NCBI RefSeq assembly: GCF_020497125.1
Contig: NC_059072.1
Location: forward strand, 301,214,781 to 301,278,780
Source: Mauremys mutica
Lineage: Eukaryota; Chordata; Testudines; Geoemydidae
Length of the DNA stretch: 64,000 nucleotides
Reading direction: 5' to 3'
The stretch's first letter is position 1; each line of letters opens with the position of its first letter. Position numbers and translations under genes: made by a program. The notes below the pieces were generated by a model. That model made no database searches and had not been told where the DNA came from. It was given only the letters and a program-made list of their open reading frames with translations. Below, one piece after another: positions 54,151-64,000 of this stretch.

Positions 54151-56707
54151 CCGAGAGGTTGTTGTCTGGAATATGCCGAATTGTCTTGGGGTTAAATGGT
54201 GCCTAACTTGTTGGAGTCTCTCCATGTTAGTGATGGGCACTCTAACTGTCTTCACTGCCTGGGGGACATCCATATCCCTTGTAGATGTCAAGTTTGTATT
54301 GGATTCTGGAGTAGGTCTAGAAAGAACAGGAAGATAAAGCTTAGATTTCTCATGATAGTTCTTCCTGCAGCCTTGATCAGGCACGTGCCCAAATACCACC
54401 CCTGTACAACAGATCTTTGGTAACTAAAGTGCCCCTTCAACCTCCACTGTAGCCCACTCATCTGTTACTCCTACTGAGGAAATAATTGGAAGAGGGGGGA
54501 CTCCAAGACTTCCCCCCCCCAAAAGCTCTAGATTGCTTCACAAAGTCAGCAGTACGAGGTCTAGGTCATCTCAGAGGCCTGCTATTTCAGAGACCACATG
54601 TCCTAAAAAGAGTACTGCTGAGGCTCCAGGTTCTTTCAATATCAATGGCCTGTACCGACCAATAAGGCTTTGAGTGACTCTGAGACCCACAGTACCCATC
54701 ACGGCTTGGCACCATGAAGACAACAAAAGAGACTTCAGAGCCTCAAGGGATCTGATACTGACTACAGAACCTACAGCACCATCCATATTCTCTACAGTAA
54801 GCAAGGTTACCAGGCACTCAGATTGCCCCGCATTCTGAGACCAGAACGCTGCTGGTACTGACACCACTTGGCTTGGATTTTTACCAGCCTCCTCTTAGTC
54901 AGTTGACCCTAGTACTGCAGGAATTTAGGCTCCCTGAACTCCTCATTTCTGATGAACCTGAGTCCCTTCTGCTCATGAGTACACAGTATCTTTCTTGTCC
55001 CCAGTATCAAAGCACTCCCTGGTACACCCCTCCCCCCCAGGCAAAAATGCCTTCAATTTCTACTCCCATCAATTTCCCCTCCTCTGGACTATGATGAGGG
55101 CAGTTATTCAGACTAAAATCTTTGTGTATGGTTTGCTCAGTTACCAATCAGAGCTCTTACACATGGATGTTGTTCTGTGAGAGAAACTCCAAGATACAGA
55201 TGTGCAAAGTACACTCTGCAGGCTCCCTGGTTTTGAACCCCACTGGGTGTCCCCCACTTCCAGTATGGCCTCTTCAGTCATTCTGGGATCCCTGGGAAGC
55301 CTATGGGAAACAGTACTCTAGTACATCTAAATACTTATTCAGTGTGAGAACTAGCAGAAATAAATGTATATTCTTCTTGATTCCTCCCATCACTGCCCTC
55401 CTTAAGGGGAATTCTTCAAGGAATAAGAGATGTGAGCAGATGAGGAAGCTACTCCTCAGACTAACATATCTTTCTCCTCACCTGACAAGGCATTTATGCT
55501 CCCTCCTCCTTTGTGCTCAGACAATTCTAGGCATGAAAAGAATTGCCTATTCCCTGAAAATCCCTTTGTAGAGATCTGTGAGACCCAGCACAAGCTAGTG
55601 GATATCCTCTATGCTGCCTCTCCTGGTAGGGTAGCTTTACCCATAAATGAGTCCTTTAGTCAAACAAGCCAAGGTGATATGGCAAACCATGGCTACTATG
55701 CCCCCAACTTGTAAAAGTGGACAGAAGTAATTTTATTCCATCTAAGGGTTCTTGGTACCTATTCTCAACCCAGCCCCAAGTTCGCTGGTGAACAATGCTG
55801 TAAATGAATGAAATAGCACCATTTCAGATCCGCACCATTTCAGATCCATACCACCTCAGGATCAGAAACAACTGGACTTACTCATTTGCAAAAGTTATTC
55901 ATCTGCTACATTATAATTTAGTATTGCTAATTATCAAGCTTTAATAGATAAATATAATTAAACTACACCAAATTAAATTCCTTTATTGACCATCTGCCTC
56001 AAGAACAGCAAGAACAATTCCAAACTATCAGCTCGAAATATCGCAAGAACAGCACTGCAAACATCTTTTAATGAAGCTGACAAGGCAGCCCAATCTATGT
56101 CCAGCAGTCGTCATGGGTTGTGCCCCCTGCCTACAATATTCAGGAATCCCAAGAGAGGTCCAAAACACCATCTAAGATCTCCCCTTTTAAACTGTTCTAA
56201 TGATTCCATTGATGAGTCCTTCCACTCTTTGTAGGATTCAGGGGCACCCTCCACTTGCTTGGAATGTAAACCCTTGCAAACAAACCAAAAAAAAAAAAAA
56301 AACATACCAGGCCACAGGCAGCACAGAGATTTCACTGTGTTCAATTTCTGGTCTGTTGCAGATCATTAGAACCCGTTAGGAAAAGGCCTCTGTTCCAAAA
56401 GAAGAGGCCTCCAGCCTCTACTGTGACAGCCCTTGTCTTTGGGCAAACAACCATTTTGATTCCTTTCGAGGGTTGCAGATCATCAGCTGCATTGTTCTAC
56501 CCACCTACTCCAGCCCTTTGAGAACATCTTTCTCATTTCTTTCCATTTTGGGAACTAATCACTTCAAACATGTGGGTTCTGGAGGTTGTAACATCAGATT
56601 ACTCCATATACTTTGTTTCCATTCCCAATCCCATTCTCTGTCCCTCTTAAGGGCCACTTCTGAGACGGGAAGTCCCTCCTAAAGGTATGGCCATGGAGCT
56701 AGTTCTT

Positions 56708-57115
56708 ACTCCTGGGGGAATTCTGCACCAAAAAGTTAAAAATTCTGCACATATTTTAAATTCTGCATATTTTATTTGTCAAAATAACACAATATAATCA
56801 CACGAGTTTCAGTTATTTTGGTAATTTATTTCAAAATACCCATCAGCAAGTATGTCTGTAACAATACAGACAACAACAACAAAAATACAGGAAATGTTTT
56901 TTGATAAATAGATTCAGAGTTAATACAGAACTCTGAGTAATAATTTAAACTACAGTATTGAACTGTATTTCCCGCACCTCTCGAAAGCAGTGCAAAGGCT
57001 TGGCGGGGAGTCAGGGGTAATGGAGGAGCTGAGGGAGAGGGAAGTAATTGCTGGGAAGGAGCCTGAATATGAACTTGAAGGGTTGTTGGGTATGGGTGGG
57101 ACCCTCAAGAAGATA
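56708..57115 (+). repeat. Interspersed repeat nested in DIRS, copy 2 (also at 17885)
   Basis: CTCCTGGGGGAATTCTGCAC opens it; GCATATTTTATTTGTCAAAA and the ATAATCACA stretch match 17885-18000. The right boundary near 57115 is a guess. The class is unknown to me. Confidence 0.5.
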
Positions 57116-60100
57116 TTCTTTACCTGGGAATTCTCCAGAGGTAGACCCCTTTGGCATTTCCTATTGGTGGTGATGGCAAAGATTTTGTTTGAGGTCAGGT
57201 CTGGGTCCTCATTCATTAGTCAATGCCTTTTTATCCCTTAGTCTAGGAACCTGCTGTAGGCCTCTTCTCCGACTCTACTGCTACTCAAAAATCCTGACCA
57301 GAATCAGGCAAGACAAAGCCAGAGTTATTCTAATAGCACTAGCCTGGCTGAGACAAATTTAATTCCCATACTTAGTTCTCCTTTCATCTTGCCCATCAGT
57401 TTGTTTACCGCGATACCTGATCTTCTGATCCAAAACTTGGAAGGTTCTTTGTCCCAACTTCTCTGTAGTGTGTTTCAAGTCTTGGCTCCTAGATGGCTGT
57501 CAGGAATAGAAATGGGCTGTTCAAGAGTGGCAGAAAGTCATCTACTAGAAAAAGATATCTATAGAAATGGAAGAGATTCCAACATTGGGGCACTTAGTGG
57601 GATCTTTCCCCTTTGATTCCATTCGGTCACACATTTTGGACTGCTTGTTTGCTTTGGAGAGCTCAGCTTTGACTTCTGTTAAAGTTCATGTAGCTGCTAT
57701 TACTGTCTTCCATTCTCCAGTGGCAGGATTTTCATTATTTGCTCACCTACTAATCTTGATTCATTAAAGGCTTCACAACTCTTTCCATATGTCACAGAAC
57801 CTACCCCAGCATGAGGTCTGAACCTTGTCCTCATCTCCCCCATGAAACCACACTTCAAGCTACTAGTCAAATGTTCCCTGTTAAATTTGTCTGAGAACTG
57901 CCTTTTTAGTGGCAATCTCTTCCTTTAATTAGGGGTGTTAATGGCTGAACCTTCTACAGTGTCTTTTACAAGGAAGGGTATCTACCAGACCACTTCCTTT
58001 TTTTTAATCTCTTCCCCCCCGCCCCGGTAACCTCCAATTTCCATAGTAATTTAACATTTAATTCCTGGTTTTTTACTCTTAAGCCTCACTACCCCAAAGA
58101 AGAAGCCACTCTTCACACTTTAGACATTGGAGCATTGGCTTTCTATCTAGCGAGAACTACACCTTTTAGGACTTCTTACAGATAGAGTTAAAGGGGGCCC
58201 TATCTGAACCCAAAGGCTCTCCAGATGAGTTTCTGGCTGCATTTATCTTATGAGGTTTCTAATTCTTAGCTCCCTCCGACAGTTACAGCCTGTTCTACTG
58301 GATCACAGTCTACATCTGCAGTTCTTTTGAAGAATGTTTCATTTGTAGAAGTCTGTGGAGCTGCCACATGGGCTTCAGTTCACACCTTTTCAGACCATTT
58401 TTCTCTGGTTCATGCCTCGGGGCAGATGCTTCTTTTGGAACTGCTGTTCTTCAAACGGTCTTAGACTGGGCTGCAAAACACCACCTTTTATAGGTAGTAC
58501 TGCTTGGGAATCCACCTATAGTGGAGCATCCTCAGGGATGTTATTTGAGGAAGAAGGAGCGGTTACTTACCTTGTATTGTAGCAGGAGTTTTTTGAGATT
58601 TGCGTCCTCCTTCCCCTTTGTTTCGGAGTCTTTGCCTTAGCAGTAGAGAAGGAACTGAGGGTGGTTTGTCAGACACTGCCCTGTGCCCTCGGTACAGGGC
58701 ATGAGGATAGCTAGGGCACATGTGTGGCTCAAATGGGCAGTGCTACCAAAAAGACTCCAATCAAAGGAAAAGGGGCTCATGCATGCCTGAAGTGACAAAC
58801 ATCTCTAAGAATTCCAGTTACTGTATAAGGTAAGTAAAAATAAGGAGAGATTAATGTGTGCTTATTACATTGTTCATTATGCTGTGGACTTAATTTATAG
58901 GAATGATGCAGTAGACTGTGTAATGGAAGCTTTACGAATGAGACAAAAGAAACTTGCATGACTGTGATTAAATCAGTACATCGCTGTCTCAAGTCAAACT
59001 TGACTGTATCAAGTAAATACTTTCATACCCTGGATGTTCTCTCCTTTACACTATTGAATCCTGAATGTGTTGTCTTGTATTTGATATTCTTCAGACTCTT
59101 AGATGGAGAAAGTGATATTGGATAGTTTTGAAATGCCCTATAAGTGTTTGGTGAGGCTGTGAAAAATTAAGACTCAAGGTGAAGTATAGCAGCATGAGCT
59201 CTGCCGGCAAGTTCTTTCAGTCCTCCAAATCTTGAACAATTTACAGAATTTACAGTTTACAGAGGAGGAAGAATTGTAACTGCTGGAACCTTAAAACATT
59301 TTTAGTTTAAAAAAATCTCAAGAATGAGAGTTATGTAATGTCACTCTTCAGCATCCCACAGAAATCATTTGGCATCATTTGTTCTCTGCTACAGAAAAAA
59401 ACACTTTAAACAGGTTAGAATCTTAGGAAAAAATCTTTGCTTTACGGAGTTTGGTGAGAACCAGAATGCATAATGTATAAGCTGCTTTTGGGAATAGAAA
59501 ATTGGTAGACAAGTTCACTCTCTTTTCTACAGGCTGTCTTTAGAGTCATCTAGACAAGTAATATCTACTTAAGTCTTGTATTGTGCTTTTATATGCTTTA
59601 TTATTAACCACTAAAAATACAGATTATCTAAATTACTAAGAAAGTGCAAAACAATGAAGAGTTAAATTTTAAACACATAAAAACTTAGTACACTTAAACC
59701 TCTAATATCAAGATAGATTCCAAAATGTCTGATTATTAGGTATTATCAAGGAAAAGGTCATGACGCAGAATTGCTTTGCTAAACCACCACCTCCTTTCAT
59801 GCAAAAATTCCCACAAGACTGACTAACTTTAATTCTTGTGGTCATGAAAAGTAAATCAAGGCTATTATTTTTATGTATTCATTTAATGTATACACTTTAT
59901 AGTTATAAAATCAACTATGCTTTGCACACCCCTTTGAGTGTCCATATGATCTTGTTGCTGGCTGCTGTATCTTTCCCCCTTCCCTACTTGTTTAGTCTCC
60001 TCTTCATTTGTTGTCAGTATAGGCAAGACCATATCCTCCCTTTCGATACGTCTACTCCGAACATTTTGTGAGAATTCTTCTTCACTAGTGCATCCCCCTA

Positions 60101-61764
60101 CCCCCGCTATAACAGCAAAATCCATAGTATGAACAGGATGCAAATGTCTTTATTACCATGTCATTAAGCCATGCTCAAAGCAGCACGTGTGCAGGAAAAA
60201 AACACTGACAAATATTCTTCATGTAGAAGAGGCCTTTGTGTCTGCATGGCTGTAATCACACGTTCGTGTGTTCAGTTAATAAATAATCAACAAATGCATT
60301 TATAGAATTTTTTGTGGCCTTTCATTGTAAATCGCAAGACGGATTCAGTCCGAGATTTCACGAAATACTGTGCAGAAATCAACGTACATTACTTTTAAAG
60401 AATCTCAGTTACCTTTGTTCCAAGTTGCTGGGGCTACCATACAAGAAAATAGAACTGAACATAGTTAGTCTTTCTAAGAAGAAAATGTAGATACATCTGC
60501 CCTATATCCTACGAAATCAGAAGGTAGTGCTTAAAATCTATGCTAAAATGTTAATTGTGCTGATTGTTCCTGAAAATTGTACTGAGGAATACAATATTTA
60601 TTTAAAACTTTTTTGTATTAATAGGTTTATACAGTAGAAATACTTATTAAGGTTTTATTTGCTGTAAAAAATTGAAAAGGCATTGCTTAAAACTGGTGAT
60701 CATGGCTGATAAACTAGTATTGTTTAAGTACTTAACAAAATGAAATGCTAAGTTATACAGTGGTGAATTTTTAAAAACTATTCCATTTTTCTTCTGTTCT
60801 CTGCTTTCATTTACAATTTCATAAAGTAAAATATTGAATAATTTTACTTTAATGCATTAGTCATTTAATTCAGTGATTTAGTTAACCATCTTGAGCGTTT
60901 AGCATGATGCAACATATTTTGACTATGCTGTAATACAAGATGTCATTAACTCAGTATTCAGCAGATAGTTTTATCATATTTTAACATGTCATTGCAGTCT
61001 CTAAAAATGGAATTGGATAGTTATTGTGCTAGTCTCTGAAAGGATTTATTTAAAAATATTCTTGTCTGTCAAATTGACTAGTTACAACACTAACAGAAGC
61101 ATATTAATTTCCCCCATGCTATCTCTTACTTAAGAGAACACAGTTTATTTTTCAGTACTAGTCCACTCAAGAAGAGCTATTTATGCACAAGAATAAAATA
61201 ATTAAGAAAATGCATTTGTGTGAATTTTTGGAAATCCATTGCCTATTCATTTATAATAAGTAACTTATGACTTTAAGATGCATACACATTATTTGCATTG
61301 AAGTTTGTACAATAAAAAATATATTTGAGAAACACAAACAATGCAGAGTTTACTTAGGATATAATTGGGCTTTGCTTAGCTTCGTAATTCAGTGCTTTCA
61401 TTTTCAAATATAACTAGCTCATATTTTGACTGAGTAGTACCTGTGAAAACATGTTATATAAATGTCATAAGAGCAAGTTTGGAGCAGGTCATAAGAGCAG
61501 GTGCTTTGGAGACCAGGGTGGTAGTTATCCACTCAAGGTTTTTTTTGGAATCTACAATTAGTGCAGAATGTGGTGATCTGCTTTTTTAACTGTGGCAGTT
61601 GTTTAGAGCATGTTATACCTGTCAAAAGCCTGCATTGGCTTAATAATATTTCCAGATACAATGCAGGATGCAAACGCTGACCTGTAGCTCTATGTGGTCT
61701 AAGTCCTGATTACTATGAAGGTTACCTGTTGCAGTAAAGAAGAAATGGGTACTTCTTCCTAGAG

Positions 61765-62350
61765 CAGGGGTGGGCAAACTTTTTGGCCTGAGGGCCACAT
61801 CAGGGTTCCAGAACTGTATGGAGCGCCAGGTAGGGAAGGCTGTGCCTCTCTAAACAGCTTGGCCCCTGCCCCTTATCCACCCCCTACCACTTCCCACCCC
61901 CTGACTGCACCCCCTCAAACCCCTGACCTATCAACCCCCCCACTCCATGTCCCCTGACTGCCTCCTCCTGGGATCCCCCGCCCCTAACCGCCCCCCCGGG
62001 GCCCCAACACCTATCCAACCCCCGTGCTCCCTGTCCCCTGACTGCCCTGACCCCTATCCAAACCCCCGTCCCCTGACAGGGCTCCCAGGACTCCCACGCC
62101 TATCCAACAGCCCCCTGCTCCCTGTCCCCTGACTCTCCCGTGGCACCCCCTGCCACTTATCCTACCCCCCCTGTCCCTTACCATGCTGCTCAGAGCACCA
62201 GGATTGGCAGCCGCGCCGCCCAGCTGGAGCCAGCCACGCCGCTGTGAAGTCTAGAGCACTAAGGCAGGCCGGCGGCTCTTGCAGCCGTGCTGCCTGGCAG
62301 GAGCTTGCAGCCCCGCCACCCAGAGTGCTGCTGGCACAGTGAGCTGAGGC
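61765..62350. mobile_element. hAT-like element, right end missing
   Basis: Begins CAGGGGTGGGCAAACTTTTT, the end of a common hAT family, followed by GGCCTGAGGGCCACATCAGG. The interior is a C-rich tandem stretch (CCCCTGACTGC-type units, 61860-62190), whose open frames are compositional. No matching right TIR or second copy of the left flank TCCTAGAG was seen, so the 3' side is truncated. Confidence 0.65.
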
Positions 62351-62647
62351 TGCCGGGAGAAGAACTTAGCATCTTCTTAAAGAGCAAGTGCAATTTAGTA
62401 CAATCTGTGTCACTATAGGAACCAGAAAATGCTCACATGGGTTCATGAAGCATATTTAGTATTTCTGAAGTCAGTATGAAGATTTAATTCCTCTTGACAT
62501 AAATAGGCTCAAGCCTCTCAATCTAGTAAAGCTTTTTGACCACAACGAAAATTATCTAAGTTTTTCAGTAGTTAAATGAGAAGAATTTAAAGTCTGGGAG
62601 CACTTCAGATTAGTAATGAAAAGCACTAAGGAAAGGTGACTTGTTCT

Positions 62648-62861
62648 CAGGGGCGGCTCTAGACATTTTGCCACCCCAAGCACGGCGGCATACCACGGGG
62701 GGCGCTCTGCCGGTCGCCAGTCCCGCGGCTCCGGTGGACCTCCCGCAGGCACGCCGCCGAAGGCTGCCTGCCTGCCGCCCTCCCAGCGACTGGCAGAGCG
62801 CCCCCCATGGCATGCCACCCCAAGCACGCGCTTGGTGTGCTGGGGCCTGGAGCCGCCCCTG
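62648..62861. mobile_element. Short hAT MITE, 214 bp
   Basis: CAGGGGCGGCTCTAG at the left and CTGGAGCCGCCCCTG at the right. Exact 8-bp target duplication CTTGTTCT at 62640-62647 and 62862-62869. The interior is also palindromic in part (GCCACCCCAAGCACG near both ends). No coding capacity. Confidence 0.9.
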
Positions 62862-64000
62862 CTTGTTCTGTTTGTGTAGTATAGCTATATACCTCAAACT
62901 TGCTGCTTAAGGGGAAACTGATATTTTCGGTATTTTAATACTCTCTTAAAAAAAGAAAAGGGTGGTATAAGAGGTTTTCTGCTGGTCCTTTAAAGGTTCT
63001 TTCAACAAATGGAAGGTGGCAGGTCTGACAGCAGTACCAAATATGTTTTCTCTCCTTTGTCTACTTGCCTATGTGGCACTTCAGTACTTTTTCTCCTTTG
63101 TTAAAAGTTAGGCCTATGGGGTGGGGGAAGGGCTAGTATGTAAGTCCTAAGATGATTTTTTTTAACCAAAAACATGACTTCAGTTGAGATTTTCCCAAAA
63201 CTCTCTTTTTATGACCATTCATAAATATAACCCTTTTTGAAGAGTTCACAATGGCTTCATGGGACTTTACAGATCCAATCTGAAATAATTTACTTTGAAA
63301 AATGAGAATTGGTATTTCCTGGCACATTAAGATAGGTATGTGTTTACTTAAAATAAGCCCTTCTGACCACTTCACTTGGTCTTCTAGAGTGACCTTTAGT
63401 TTTTGTGTTTTAGTTCTCATACTTTTAAATGTATGTCTTCAAAATGTTGCACATTTCGTCAGATTTAAATCTTGCTAATTTTGCAGGGTTTTTCCATCAT
63501 TTATTCTTTTCCTAGTAATTATTTTGTTGTATATAGAGAGAAGATTGTTTTCACTAAACGCCTTCTATGCCTAATAATTCAGATTTCAACTTACATCTTT
63601 AGGTGGTGAAAAGCTAATGCATTTATGTAACTGGTCCATAGTTGTCCCCTCCCGTATGCACCATTCTCAGCCCAAAATTTAAATGCTTTTCAGCATGTAA
63701 TGTATTTTGTATGCATATTACAACTTTCTGTTCATCTTAATTTCTATTCTTGTTCCCTTGAGAAGTTGGATACTTGCTAGACTTGAAAGGCAACTTTTAA
63801 TCTCAATTTGCCTAGCTACAAAACAATGAATTGCGCTAAAGAATTTTAAAGCGTTCAGGAGCAGATGCATTACACTACCAAGTTGTCTGCTCTAGAATAG
63901 AATCAATTGGTTCTTACGATATTACACAACTACTTACAGGGAGTATATTTGTCAAGATTGTACAATGCAAATTTCAGGTTGTAAGCTAAATTTTCAAAAG

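Larger units (their letters stand above)
53766..58832 (+). mobile_element. DIRS-like retrotransposon, second ITR-bounded copy
   Basis: The left terminal sequence (GGTTCTTCTTTGAGTAATGT, then CACTTCAGATGTGCATG, TTGGAGACTTTTGATAGCAT) matches the reverse complement of the right end near 58640-58800 (CACTTCAGGCATGCATG, TTGGAGTCTTTTTGGTAGCA), and continues to GGCAGTGTC in both. Coding traces are weak: Ser/Pro-rich gag-like frames at 54870-55570, and TAFLVAISS near 57900, matching the start of the recombinase block in the copy at 30777. A nested repeat lies at 56708-57115. All frames are heavily broken, so it is older than or as old as the copy at 26818. Confidence 0.75.
34424..64000. other. Sequence after the last visible NAA16 exon, presumed intron (at least 29.6 kb)
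   Basis: No continuation exon (expected to begin near the VSIIQEL block of vertebrate NAA16) was found by eye. Repeats account for parts: 38591-38762, 39213-39300, about 41500-47040, 47870-48010, 49281-49362, 50258-51164, 52663-53172, 53766-58832, 61765-62350 and 62648-62861. Intervening stretches 34430-38590, 39300-41500, 48010-49280, 49370-50250, 51170-52660, 58840-61760 and 62870-64000 are AT-rich and hold nothing I can support, apart from one exon-like piece at 37183-37283. Confidence 0.5.

Noticed and set aside
61947..62132. Pro-rich 61-codon frame
   Set aside because: C-rich tandem units within the hAT-like element at 61765 give it by composition.

Overview
This is vertebrate nuclear DNA, most likely from a turtle and probably a cryptodire. 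It has widely spaced GT-AG exons in AT-rich introns, a tRNA-derived SINE resembling the turtle Cry I family, CR1 3' ends with the octamer-like tail, and DIRS, RTE, hAT and Harbinger families of the kind I associate with turtle genomes. Naming the organism is an inference; no unique species marker is visible.

The only host gene I can support is NAA16, the auxiliary subunit of the NatA N-terminal acetyltransferase, on the + strand. Seven consecutive coding exons (4882-4986, 14676-14833, 17579-17713, 19930-20083, 21852-21971, 25594-25689, 34317-34423) join in frame to give about residues 47-338 of the protein. Exons upstream of residue 47 lie before the window. The next exon after 34423 was not found, so the following intron is at least 29.6 kb unless it was missed, the assembly is misjoined, or the transcript ends early.

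The rest of the window is a layered record of transposons in NAA16 introns. From the left: an hAT transposase C-terminus that carries an 80-bp internal inversion (1-209); a minus-strand RTE-type LINE with part of its reverse transcriptase deleted (about 1375-3600); small TIR elements; a SINE fused to a piece of the same LINE's 5' region (7451-7665); a 5.78-kb Harbinger DNA transposon (8559-14341, TSD TTA); a truncated DIRS copy (15684-17070); a CR1 copy split by a fold-back MITE (18042-18758); several hAT elements with 8-bp target duplications; a long DIRS element with inverted terminal repeats and a recognisable tyrosine recombinase (26818-31760); an older Harbinger relative (about 41500-45320); a DIRS RT fragment joined to CR1 (45590-47040); and a second ITR-bounded DIRS element (53766-58832).

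The most interesting unit is the Harbinger element. It has a DDE transposase on + with one in-frame stop, a two-exon Myb/SANT-like protein on - with good splice sites but two frame shifts in exon 1, and a third + strand ORF of 100 codons that I cannot assign, lying inside the intron of the Myb gene. Between the two main genes is a roughly 65-bp-arm inverted repeat made from copies of the Myb gene's 3' coding end.
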